NCBI GenBank assembly: GCA_009760855.2
Contig: WPIO01000001.1
Span: forward strand, 2,741,001 to 2,805,000
Direction of reading: 5' to 3'
Source: Cristatella mucedo
Taxonomy: Eukaryota > Bryozoa > Phylactolaemata > Cristatellidae
DNA length: 64,000 bases
Shown: piece after piece, positions 37,001 to 41,390 of the stretch
How the letters are laid out: each line of letters opens with the position of its first letter
Numbering within the stretch: position 1 is the first letter of the stretch
Notes under the pieces: generated by a model
What the model was told of the DNA's origin: nothing
Database searches by the model: none
The model's input: the letters and a program-made list of their open reading frames with translations, nothing else
Made by a program: the position numbers and the translations under genes

Positions 37001-38543
37001 CCCCCCCCCACAGGCTAAGCCGGTGCTTTATAAATTACCCTACAGCCTGACACCAGCATCTCCAACCGACTCATTCTCCCGAAATGATTCACTGCAGCAG
37101 TCGATAAGCTTTGACATCCGATCTTCGCCAGTCAGCAAAACTTGAGCAAGCAGCCAAGCAGCTCCCAGACTCCTAAGGCCAAGGCCAGACAAGGCTGCTG
37201 CTCAAAGAGGCCAGGCAGGCCAGCTGCACAATCAGGCTGCCCGATACAGTCATAGGAACGGTCATCGTATTGTACCGACCGGTGACCCTGGGGACGACTG
37301 CATTGTTGCCCGTCTTTGCTTAGGTATAAGGTGTTGACACTCTGATCGTGGGTAGGGGTCCTACAACAGGCAATTCTTTACTGCCCGATGCAAGCCGGGG
37401 TGATAGCTCCTAAGGCGATATAAACAAGGCAGCTGAATCAGATGACCTTAGCTTTAACTTTGGTTAACCAAGCCCTATATAAGACCCGGATTTAGCCTTG
37501 CACCAAGTAAATCAAAGAGCTATCGGCCATTAGGATTCGAATCTGAGGATCCAGAAACCGTGAATGGTGGCCACTTACTCATCGGCAAGGTTCTAGTTCT
37601 ATCTGCAGATTTGATCCTATAAGCTAGCTTGCAGTCAGGCCGGCCAGAGGGTAAAGCCATGCAGAGTAGCTACCCCTCGGCTGTCGAGCTGTGTGCAGCC
37701 ACTTTAAGGTTATTGGTAAGCTGATAAGACTTCGATTGATCACATGCAAGAATCACCCACTACTTCCATTAACCACGTGATAGGATTAAATCCATTGATT
37801 ACACGATAGAATCACATACAGTTGCAGCCTGAGCTTAAATGTAACCAGGACAATCAGCAACCTCATTTCATGAATACACGGTGATCGATGCAAGTCCACG
37901 AAAAAGGGGGTCACGTAAGACTAGCAGACAGTGCAAAGACAAATAAAATACGGAATACAATGATAAATTAAACAATATATAAAATAAATAACAAATAATA
38001 ATAAAATAATAAAATACAGAATAAAATTATGGCACCTTGGTATATGATCTGTTCGAATTGCGCTTAGTACAAAAAAATGCTATCACGATACTGCATTGAG
38101 CATCTCTTTTCACCCAAGAATCTGAGATTGACTGCATCCTCAAAGTAAACCACGACCTGCCCCTAGTCCATCGGTTTGCATAATTGACAAGAGGATATGT
38201 GTGTATGCACTAGAACAATATATTCATAAAATCCAGCAATAACTAGTTGACTTAAGAAAAATCAATGTCTACACACAGATTACGAATGCAAGCAGTCTGC
38301 ATACAGACAGGTTCTACAGTATATGTACAGACGAGCTATACAACCCACATTTTGATGTACTGAGAAGAAATCTGCTAAATAGGACTGCTGGTGATGAGCT
38401 ACTAAAATGCAGATCCGTATCACCTAGTTTAGCAACTTTTCAATGACACGGAGTTACCTTTAGAATTTGGCCGTCATCCTGATATTGGTCTAAGATGGAC
38501 TTAAGCTGCTGTATCAATGATGGCTGGACGATGCTGAACTTCC
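181..38543 (-). CDS. sacsin-like giant protein gene, 22 exons seen, partial at both ends
   Basis: The product belongs to the sacsin family: very large cytosolic proteins built of sacsin repeat regions (SRRs), each starting with an HSP90-like GHKL ATPase fold, with chaperone-type roles. I joined 22 exons on the minus strand. All 21 junctions keep the frame and give about 1,818 codons without a stop. SRR1 spans codons 1-1413 and SRR2 starts at 1414. Both carry the N-box ([18 protein letters not shown]) and the glycine motif ([20 protein letters not shown]). SRR1 also shows the [17 protein letters not shown] and [15 protein letters not shown] motifs. SRR2 leaves the window after its WLVVCCMG segment. 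The start codon and the exon before 38543 were not identified, and the 3' end lies outside. Vertebrate SACS has most of its coding sequence in one giant exon, whereas this gene is finely split. The family assignment is very secure; the orthology to SACS itself is not. Confidence 0.95.
437..2785. other. intron 21 of the sacsin-like gene
   Basis: This is a 2.3-kb intron. It holds one SINE-A copy (2221-2410) and a purine-rich patch near 1855-1890. I saw no other feature; open frames here have no family resemblance. Confidence 0.6.
2221..2410 (-). repeat. SINE-A copy 1 (tRNA-derived)
   Basis: Read on the minus strand, a tRNA-like head with a box B-like segment (GGTTTGAGTCC) is followed by a shared body and a tail ending ATGTAAATGAGGCTGT. 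It aligns end to end with five other copies in the window. This copy carries a small internal repeat of an ATTGGATTGG/ATTGGTTACGG type between head and body. Confidence 0.75.
2786..2898 (-). CDS. sacsin-like exon 21 (SRR2)
   Basis: This exon has 37 full codons, [20 protein letters not shown] then [16 protein letters not shown]. It was found by searching for an exon that fits phase 1 after exon 20: C|GC gives Arg and yields [14 protein letters not shown]. The acceptor is TTAAAACAG|GCGAG and the donor is ATGCAG|GTTAGT, phase 0. The opposite strand has a longer open frame that I treat as a shadow. The 3.4-kb intron before this exon contains the LINE, SINE-B and microsatellite. Confidence 0.8.
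3362..3535 (-). mobile_element. LINE 3' end fragment
   Basis: Read on the minus strand it ends in the family tail (AGTTCTCTGAGGGCACTATA then an ATT repeat at 3367-3387). The upstream part matches the 3' untranslated region of the fuller copies at 4687 and 43888. Confidence 0.7.
3557..3830. repeat. composite microsatellite: TA, 17-bp unit, GA and GGGA runs
   Basis: From left to right there is an alternating TA run, four copies of a 17-bp unit containing CAACGTATATATACATA (3603-3668), a second TA run, then about 105 bp of pure purine GA with a central GGGA block (3701-3805), and a GATA-type end. Open frames with IYIY or ERER runs here are translation artefacts. Confidence 0.97.
4536..4673 (+). 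repeat. SINE-B copy 1 (tRNA head, LINE-like tail)
   Basis: The head has a box A (TGGTCTAGCGGTTGAGGTGC) and a box B (GGGCTCGAGCCC) 40-odd bases apart, as in a class II tRNA with a long variable arm. The tail GAAGCGCCTGAATAGAGAC followed by GGGGCGCTATATAAATGA is the same as the end of the LINE in this window. It is flanked by a CTA repeat on the left. Confidence 0.85.
4687..5985 (-). mobile_element. 5'-truncated L2/CR1-like LINE, frameshifted reverse transcriptase
   Basis: The minus-strand frames give LRSYLSGR-type and then [18 protein letters not shown], the palm of a non-LTR reverse transcriptase. A frame change follows, then the catalytic FYADDTQLY (near 5785), and [15 protein letters not shown] with [12 protein letters not shown] near 5300-5400. 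These are hallmarks of L2/CR1-group elements. The frames are interrupted, so the copy is dead. It ends at the left in a 3' untranslated region and a TTA-type tail (4687-4708). Its 5' end is cut at about 5985, as usual for target-primed insertion. It lies in sense orientation within the intron. Confidence 0.9.
6324..6483 (-). CDS. sacsin-like exon 20 (SRR2)
   Basis: This exon has 53 full codons: [30 protein letters not shown], then [15 protein letters not shown]. 'LLF-x-x-NV-x-S-h' is the family strand after GTLFR. The acceptor is TTCTTGTAG|GTCAA. A nearer AG (TTCACACAG) would lose the conserved LLLF helix. The donor is TATAC|GTGAGT, phase 1. Confidence 0.95.
7115..7353 (-). CDS. sacsin-like exon 19 (SRR2)
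   Basis: This exon has 79 full codons: [57 protein letters not shown] and [16 protein letters not shown], the FKPY-x-x-hFGC stretch and GTLFRLPLR are strong sacsin markers. The acceptor is TTGTAG|GAAGA and the donor is GACCAG|GTATAA, phase 0. Confidence 0.97.
7518..7745 (-). CDS. sacsin-like exon 18 (SRR2 ATPase core)
   Basis: This exon has 75 full codons: [60 protein letters not shown] and VVIFDPH. It holds the GPAL-YNN signature, the GxGLGF loop and the LTD-x-PSF strand in one exon; in SRR1 an intron separates HMT from D-LPS. The acceptor is GCTTTTAG|GTATG and the donor is CTTAG|GTAAGT (consensus). Confidence 0.97.
7993..8122 (-). CDS. sacsin-like exon 17 (SRR2 ATPase N-box)
   Basis: This exon has 43 full codons: [20 protein letters not shown] then [20 protein letters not shown]. 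It is the second N-box of the gene and closer to the family consensus than SRR1. The acceptor is GATTGCAG|GAATA and the donor is TGACG|GTAAGC. Confidence 0.97.
8123..10949. other. intron 16 of the sacsin-like gene
   Basis: This 2.8-kb intron shows no coding segment or SINE. The only structured element is the AT-rich palindromic patch at 9388-9455. An A run of 12 lies at 10751-10762. Confidence 0.6.
9388..9455. repeat. AT-rich palindromic patch
   Basis: Segments such as GATAAGATATAT and ATATCTATCTTAT are complementary, and AATGATAATA is followed by TATTATCATT. This gives two adjacent potential hairpins in about 70 bp. Confidence 0.7.
10950..11034 (-). CDS. sacsin-like exon 16 (start of SRR2)
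   Basis: This exon has 28 full codons, [20 protein letters not shown] then RRLRNLLQ. 'FGQ-x-E-x-LT-x-R-h-x-x-hL' is the linker that begins a further SRR, so the protein has at least two. A nearer AG at TAATGCAG would break the frame, so the acceptor used is TTTCTAG|AATGC. The donor is CTTCAG|GTAATT, phase 0. Confidence 0.93.
11035..12186. other. intron 15 of the sacsin-like gene
   Basis: This 1.15-kb intron separates SRR1 from SRR2. Apart from SINE-A copy 2 (11846-11990), nothing is recognisable. Confidence 0.6.
11846..11990 (-). repeat. SINE-A copy 2
   Basis: Read on the minus strand it has the head TAGCCCAAGGGTAAGGTGC (box A-like), a box B-like GGCTTCGAGCCC, the shared body, and the tail CTGCTGCTATATAAATGAGG. 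It is a nearly complete copy of about 145 bp and the best single reference for the family here. Confidence 0.8.
12187..12387 (-). CDS. sacsin-like exon 15 (SRR1 C-terminal motif)
   Basis: This exon has 66 full codons: [29 protein letters not shown], then [20 protein letters not shown] and PSLVNR. This is the classical SRR end block 'LVP-x-x-C-x-YC-[DE]-x-x-WL' followed by 'hVHP-x-x-x-x-x-h-A-x-x-LGvPSL'. The first Cys of the block is replaced by Ala here. The acceptor is TTGTTCAG|GCTTC and the donor is AACAG|GTTAGT, phase 2. Confidence 0.95.
12388..13326. other. intron 14 of the sacsin-like gene
   Basis: This 0.94-kb intron shows no recognisable element. Its 5' boundary is the possible GC donor of exon 14. 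Confidence 0.5.
13327..13477 (-). CDS. sacsin-like exon 14 (SRR1), possible GC donor
   Basis: This exon has 49 full codons: [20 protein letters not shown], then [15 protein letters not shown]. The 'vL-x-x-hKdKY' helix is typical of SRRs. The acceptor is CGTTGCAG|ACATT. No good GT donor keeps phase with exon 15. The best in-phase site is GCGAG|GCACGT, a GC-AG intron, giving [10 protein letters not shown]. An alternative GT donor 16 bases further on (TGCTC|GTGCTG) also keeps phase and adds HVYCS. The left boundary is therefore uncertain. Confidence 0.8.
13478..14964. other. intron 13 of the sacsin-like gene
   Basis: This 1.5-kb intron has a short GT microsatellite (13565-13581) and a GCAT repeat (14863-14880). 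Nothing else was recognised. Confidence 0.6.
14965..15142 (-). CDS. sacsin-like exon 13 (SRR1 W-x-W motif)
   Basis: This exon has 59 full codons beginning [20 protein letters not shown], the 'W-h-W-x-G-x-GF' hallmark of the SRR C-terminal half. [19 protein letters not shown] follows, then [10 protein letters not shown]. The acceptor is CACTTGCAG|GTCAT and the donor is GCTGG|GTAAAT. It continues into exon 14 with a split Asp. Confidence 0.95.
15255..15357 (-). CDS. sacsin-like exon 12 (SRR1)
   Basis: This short exon of 34 full codons ([20 protein letters not shown] then [13 protein letters not shown]) is a helix preceding the W-x-W motif. The acceptor is TTTGCAG|GTCAA and the donor is CATCAG|GTTTGC, phase 0. 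It is supported chiefly by frame continuity on both sides. Confidence 0.88.
15358..16989. other. intron 11 of the sacsin-like gene
   Basis: This 1.6-kb AT-rich intron is most extreme at 16625-16735 (mainly T and A with TATATATTA blocks). A CAATTGCTT-type direct repeat occurs at 16180-16225. A degenerate LINE or SINE tail (GTAAAGCACCTGG with AGGGTGCTATACCAAA) lies near 16484-16545. Confidence 0.6.
16990..17203 (-). CDS. sacsin-like exon 11 (SRR1)
   Basis: This exon has 70 full codons: [21 protein letters not shown], then [20 protein letters not shown] and KNVVTGY. Sacsins show the order 'GYP-x-x-LPWY', 'VGS-x-x-P' and 'FGW' at this point. The acceptor is CCTCACAG|GGTAT and the donor is CTACAG|GTTACC, phase 2. 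Strong family match. Confidence 0.95.
17607..17831 (-). CDS. sacsin-like exon 10 (SRR1)
   Basis: This exon has 74 full codons: [20 protein letters not shown], a helix [11 protein letters not shown], and [19 protein letters not shown]. The segment 'W-x-P-x-x-x-PPPGYP' spanning exons 10-11 is typical of SRRs. The acceptor is TTTTTGCAG|GGCTC and the donor is CTCCCG|GTAGGT. The exon-exon Gly codon is G|GG. Confidence 0.93.
18014..18379 (-). CDS. sacsin-like exon 9 (SRR1)
   Basis: This exon has 121 full codons. Landmarks are [20 protein letters not shown], a helix [19 protein letters not shown], then [13 protein letters not shown] and [19 protein letters not shown]. The last matches the sacsin 'lP-h-x-DG, P-s-x-hFDP' block. 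The acceptor is CTTGCAG|ACGTT and the donor is GCTAG|GTAAGT (consensus). It joins exon 8 with a split Asp codon. Confidence 0.95.
18380..19827. other. intron 8 of the sacsin-like gene
   Basis: This 1.45-kb intron has two poly-C runs (about 18991-19000 and 19777-19790). No mobile element was recognised. Confidence 0.6.
19828..20097 (-). CDS. sacsin-like exon 8 (SRR1)
   Basis: This exon has 89 full codons: [20 protein letters not shown], then [14 protein letters not shown], then [13 protein letters not shown]. The 'LPIF'-type strand after a charged helix is a recurring SRR landmark. The acceptor is TACTGCAG|GCATC and the donor is TGCTCG|GTGAGT. A trinucleotide-free run of ten or more C bases lies just outside the donor side at about 19780-19793. 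Confidence 0.92.
20572..20755. repeat. TA-rich compound microsatellite
   Basis: Imperfect TA, TATG and ACAT tracts end in a TGTGTG block. Low-complexity tyrosine/isoleucine open frames across it are artefacts. Confidence 0.95.
21850..21972 (-). repeat. repeat C copy 3
   Basis: The reverse complement matches the copies at 43548 and 50563. Shared blocks include TGTAACTCCACAAAGTCAT, CATGTGGGTGTTA and GCCTAAGCGGCTTTCGGTA. No coding potential. Confidence 0.8.
22502..22668 (-). CDS. sacsin-like exon 7 (SRR1)
   Basis: This exon has 55 full codons including [19 protein letters not shown] and [19 protein letters not shown]. The acceptor is TTTGCAG|CGATC and the donor is ACAAG|GTATCT, phase 1. The split codon AG|C gives Ser at the exon 6-7 junction. 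The segment matches the variable part of an SRR between the PLLP motif and the DEK-rich motif of exon 8. Confidence 0.85.
22669..23113. other. intron 6, with short AT-rich and CAAGTTGC direct repeats
   Basis: A cluster of ATTCA/TGCAA words lies at 22740-22810, and four variants of an 8-9 bp word (CAAGTTGCT, CCAGGTTGCC) lie at 22918-22952. A TAAGA-type repeat lies close to the donor side (23040-23101). No exon was seen. Confidence 0.6.
23114..23330 (-). CDS. sacsin-like exon 6 (SRR1)
   Basis: This exon has 71 full codons, [20 protein letters not shown] to [10 protein letters not shown]. It is predominantly helical in character and includes the segment [12 protein letters not shown]. The acceptor is TTTTGCAG|GAAAAG and the donor is CGGAG|GTGAGT, a near-consensus site. 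Both split codons complete properly with exons 5 and 7. It is assigned to SRR1 by position and frame more than by motif. Confidence 0.88.
23543..23734 (-). CDS. sacsin-like exon 5 (SRR1)
   Basis: This exon has 63 full codons starting [14 protein letters not shown], matching the sacsin 'PLLP-x-x-DGTF' segment, then [13 protein letters not shown] and LKFLAYK. The acceptor is GTTTTTAG|GCGTG. The donor is read as AAGA|GTGCGT because only this site keeps phase with exon 6, giving Lys-Arg-Lys-Ala across the junction. Without splicing the frame stops a few codons later. Confidence 0.9.
24010..25617 (-). CDS. sacsin-like exon 4, giant GC-rich exon (SRR1 middle)
   Basis: At 1,608 bp this is by far the longest exon. 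It opens [20 protein letters not shown], then shows [11 protein letters not shown], a long low-complexity insert with Gly, Pro and Ala runs ([21 protein letters not shown]), then [12 protein letters not shown] and [16 protein letters not shown], and ends DEQYDDLWG. These are the canonical successive motifs of one SRR. The acceptor is CGTCGTAG|ATTTG and the donor is TGTGGG|GTAGGG (phase 1). Base composition is markedly GC-rich and CpG-rich, unlike every other exon and the flanking introns. Reading frames on the opposite strand here are by-products of that composition. Confidence 0.95.
27690..27775 (-). repeat. repeat C copy 4, degenerate
   Basis: The reverse complement retains the block around TCTCTGTAACTC and the GTGCTATA-type block of the family in the right order. 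It is shorter and more diverged than the others. Confidence 0.5.
30263..30355 (-). mobile_element. LINE 3' end fragment
   Basis: On the minus strand, AAGTGCCCGAAAAGAGATTT then AGTTCTCATAGGGCACTTTA precedes a TTATTATTATTA tail, the family's 3' end. Confidence 0.75.
30920..31067 (-). CDS. sacsin-like exon 3 (SRR1 ATPase glycine motif)
   Basis: This exon has 49 codons from [14 protein letters not shown] to [15 protein letters not shown]. It carries the sacsin signature GPAL-x-x-YND and the glycine-rich GxGLGF nucleotide-binding loop. The acceptor is GATGCAG|GGTCCG and the donor is GACAG|GTGAGA. It ends in phase 1, and the split codon completes as Asp in exon 4 ([12 protein letters not shown]). 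Confidence 0.95.
31489..31630 (-). repeat. SINE-A copy 3
   Basis: On the minus strand it has a box B-like GGTTTCGAATCC, the shared body, and the tail GCTATACAAATGAGGCTGT. It is full length and diverged. Confidence 0.78.
32791..32872. repeat. 9-bp tandem array of AGATATCAG
   Basis: Roughly nine copies of AGATATCAG are present. Each contains the palindrome GATATC, so the array is a string of EcoRV-type palindromes. The adjoining frame (ISEISE) is an artefact. Confidence 0.95.
33176..33300 (-). repeat. SINE-A copy 4, box B deleted
   Basis: It has the family tail (TATATAAATGAGGCTGT on the minus strand) and the head (TAGCCCAGAGGTAATGTGC), but the box B stretch between them is missing. It is followed by a G run. 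Confidence 0.7.
33921..34083. repeat. GT microsatellite, imperfect, about 160 bp
   Basis: Alternating GT is interrupted by GC and AC steps. It is purine-pyrimidine alternating throughout, hence Z-DNA prone. The VCVC and THTH frames are artefacts. Confidence 0.97.
34475..34591 (-). CDS. sacsin-like exon 2 (SRR1 ATPase N-box)
   Basis: This exon has 39 codons beginning [20 protein letters not shown]. The E-x3-N core is the GHKL N-box that binds Mg-ATP in HSP90-type domains. Its boundaries are acceptor ATATAG|GAG and donor TTTCAG|GTTAGC, both phase 0. It joins exon 3 as [14 protein letters not shown], the usual order in sacsin ATPase domains. Confidence 0.95.
34592..38457. other. intron 1 (of those seen) of the sacsin-like gene
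   Basis: This 3.9-kb intron has a LINE fragment at 35775-36200 and an AT-rich AATAAAATA stretch at 37940-38030. A tRNA-like box B word (GATTCGAATCTG) lies at 37532-37543 without a convincing SINE around it. Nothing else was recognised. Confidence 0.6.
35775..36200 (-). mobile_element. LINE fragment (3' untranslated region and ORF end)
   Basis: It aligns with the copy at 4687-5985: the ACTAAATGTTGTGGTAAACA block, GCACGGTCTCCAAA, and the segment just after it are shared in the same order on the minus strand. It is truncated and diverged. Confidence 0.7.
38458..38543 (-). CDS. sacsin-like exon 1 of those seen (SRR1 start)
   Basis: This exon encodes 28 residues, from [13 protein letters not shown] to DDGQILK, the pre-ATPase helix that opens an SRR (family pattern: PSL, then IL, then a run ending QILK). 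The acceptor is a T-rich tract plus CTGTAG and the donor is AAAG|GTAACT. It starts with two bases (GG) of a split codon, so the upstream exon must end in phase 1. It reads directly into exon 2 as QILK-ELIQNA, as in the family. The first coding exon must lie further right. Confidence 0.85.
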
Positions 38544-38837
38544 CTACAGAAACAAAAAGTGTGGCTTGACCAATGCATGGAAAATTCCTGCCCAAGGGAC
38601 CGGTTATTCCTACTGCATGTAGTAAGCAGCAGCACTACATGCACTGTGTGGGCATACAGTACACTCTACAATGCAGGCTAGGCAAATGTTTCATGTCAGA
38701 TACTGCACTTAGCAGTGGTGCCAGCAGCAGCAGAGCATGCAACTATACCTGTGTCACGTTATATCAATTTACCCTGCACTTGAGACATTGTCCAAATGCT
38801 ACAATTGCATCTATTGATGCAGAGATTTCATCGCCCA

Positions 38838-39170
38838 CTAGTTTGGCCGAGTGGTTAAGGTGCTTGCCTCTACTGAGGTCGAGGTGAATGTATGCCGTGA
38901 GCCGTGATGGCACACTAGGTAGGTACGGTGGTTGCTTTTCACGACTTCGGTCCCGATGTCGTGGGTTCGAATCCTGCGGTGGGCAATCCTTTATTGCCAC
39001 TGCAAGTGGTGGTGACAGTGGTAGAGGCTCTTCTGTCGCTATACAAAAGAGGCTGTTAAATCAGCTAGTATTTATTTATTTATTTGATAACCAGGGTCTT
39101 GGGGTCGAGCCGCAAGGCATATGTGAAGCACCGAAATAGATATTGAGGCACTAGACAAATGAATTATATC
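38838..39170 (+). repeat. SINE-B copy 2, split by a SINE-A insertion
   Basis: The SINE-B head (TTTGGCCGAGTGGTTAAGGT, a Ser/Leu-type tRNA start) runs to about 38889. The SINE-B remainder (GATAACCAGGGTC, GGGGTCGAGCC, tail GACAAATGAATTATA) resumes at about 39085. Between them lies a SINE-A copy with its tail. The missing middle word (GGTGAATGCATTTGATAACC, seen in copy 3) is cut exactly at the insertion. Confidence 0.8.
38890..39084 (+). repeat. SINE-A copy 5, inserted into SINE-B
   Basis: It has box B GGGTTCGAATCC, the body GGGCAATCCTTTATTGCCAC, the tail GAGGCTCTTCTGTCGCTATA, and an end in a TATT repeat. Full length and one of the two plus-strand copies. Confidence 0.85.
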
Positions 39171-40539
39171 CCAGGCTAGCAAGCTCTGGACTTGGATCAA
39201 AATTATTCCTGCCAATATTAGGAGCAACGAAACACTAACAACATGAACAGCTACAAACAGATGTAAAGAGTTACAAAGTGACGACAGTTGTTTACCAAAG
39301 AAGTCTTCCAGGCTTGGTGGCGTTTTCCAATAACTGATGTATGCACCCTTTTAAGCATGATGATTTGTACAAAATTAACTGAAAGCTTACATCGAGGTGA
39401 ACACCAAGATGACATGCTCGTTCCTATTTACGACAGCACGAGACCAGCCAGAGGTCCAGAGGTCAGCACACGTGACTACATACTAAGCTGCTATGCAAAT
39501 GGTGGCCCAGCTCAGCGCTCCTGCTAAGGCTGTGCCTGTCGTTGGTTGAGGTAACTTTCTCCGGACTTGAAAGCAACCACAAAAAGTGCTCGTGCAGAAA
39601 AGATCAAAACGAGGAGACAACAGCATTCTCGAAAACAGGGCACAGAATCCGAACTAAAAACAGACAATGACTGCAATAGGCAAAAAGGAAATCGTGATGC
39701 ATTGCATCGCTTTTTTAAAGGCAAAACTTTAGCAGCGCTGCATTTGGGCACAGTCGAAGCAACGAAGCTAGCGTTGCAGAGAACCGGTAAGCCTGAGACA
39801 AGTTCCCAGTGCTTGCTTGCAATGCTCCACGGATGGCATGGAATGACAGTCTGGATGAGTTGAGCTGCTTTACAGTGGCAGCAGAGACTGAACCGAGCGG
39901 TGGCAGCACTTGACCCCGCTGGACCTGATAGAGCCGCCACGGCAGCCATGGCAGAGAAGGCTCAGGACAATGCACACCGGCCTGCTTTCTAATACTAAGA
40001 GACTGCAGGGCAGCAGATGCTCTTGTTGCATCCTAGTTTAGTAGTATAACAGCAGTGGCCACACTGCTTCTGCTACCATTCTTAGCAACTGCAGCCATTA
40101 TTCCCTACTTGATTTCAACTCATTTAGGAATGTGAGCACGAATTAAGCCAACTATAAAACTATTGCGCCCGAGTGGCACCTCAGGGCACCAGTGCTCGAC
40201 CAGCACAGGTGCAGCACCAAGGAGCTGTCTCTGAGCAGGGTCGGCTGACAGCTCAACGGCAAGTGGAGAAAACTGCTGGCATTATCAGCAAGAGAAGGCC
40301 TGCTGCCGGGACCTCTATTAGCCTGTCCCTGTCCTCCAAGGCATGACTAGCTAGCTCTTAGTGATAGGCAAGGTCTTCTCCCCTCACCACACTGGCCCAG
40401 CGGCCAGTGAGCACCGTGACCACGTGACAGGAAGCTCAGCCGAGCCTGCCGGTCGCTAAGGCCCATTCGGGTGGTTCTAACCAATGAGTCAAGCAGCTGC
40501 CAAATCGGAGTCTGACGCCCGTCATGTGCTTGTTATTCG

Positions 40540-41390
40540 GAGAGTGAGAACCTTCTCAACTTGGAACCACTGTCAGAGGAGGAGCTAGTTTGTGGGTCAG
40601 ATGAGCTGATGCAAGCACTGAAGCGACCGATAGGCCACAGGACGGATCTTGAAGATGATTCGATGCTTGGTAGGGAGGCAGCAAGAATCAGACTGATGTG
40701 GGGTACTGTGGCATCCTGACAGTTGACAGCAGACCATACGAGCAGCTGAGTTCTGCACCGGTGGCCGACGTTTAGGGAAACGTGCAGGGAGTCGTGAATT
40801 AAGGGAATCACAGTAATCTAGATGCACTGTCACCAACGAGTGAATTAGTCGAGCTGTCGTTCTCTTGTCTCGGCAGGTCCTGATTTTGGTGGTTTTGTTC
40901 CTGATTTTGTTCCTTAGCTGAAAGTAAGGCAGACTTGACTATGAAGTAAATGTGCTCATCCAATTACATGTGGATCTGATAAAGGCAATCGCAATAATCT
41001 AGATGGCATGTCACAAAGGAGCGAGCTACTCGGGCTGTCGTACTCTTGTCTCGGCAGGTCCTGATTTCGATTATGTTCCTTAGCTGAAAGTAGGCCGACT
41101 TGACATTGGAGAAAACGTGCTCATCCAATCACAAGTCGTTTTCTAATACGACAAGTCGTTTTGGAACACACACCCGGATTATGGGCAGACGACAATGCAG
41201 TGATGCTAAATGAATCAATCTTGAGGGTGCCGCCTTCCAACTTGAGGGTGACACTAGGCTTGCCCAAAAACTTGAGGAGGCTGGTACTATCGTTGCTAAG
41301 CTTAGGGGAGCCAGTGGCCACCCAAGTGAGAGCCTCATCGATACAGGCAGCAAGGGAATCAGGTGATTCGGATACAGAGCAAGGCTTTTA
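40540..41390 (-). mobile_element. LINE fragment with an internal tandem duplication
   Basis: Minus-strand frames give VTVHLDYCDSLNSRLPARF and VQNSAARMV, the end region of the L2/CR1-type reverse transcriptase ORF, then LKLEGGTLKIDSFSITALSS. A segment of about 160 bp is present twice in a row (40804-40975 and 40978-41140) and shares TCTTGTCTCGGCAGGTCCTG and CTTAGCTGAAAGTA words. It lacks a clear 3' tail. Confidence 0.8.

Noticed and set aside
37500-37620. Possible further tRNA-like SINE around GATTCGAATCTG
   Set aside because: Only a box B word was found. The body and tail do not match SINE-A or SINE-B.
38838-39000. Apparent tRNA genes (box A and box B words), also at 4536, 11846, 31489, 60385 and 61578
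   Set aside because: Each is continuous with a repeated body and tail shared by other copies, so these are SINE heads, not tRNA genes.
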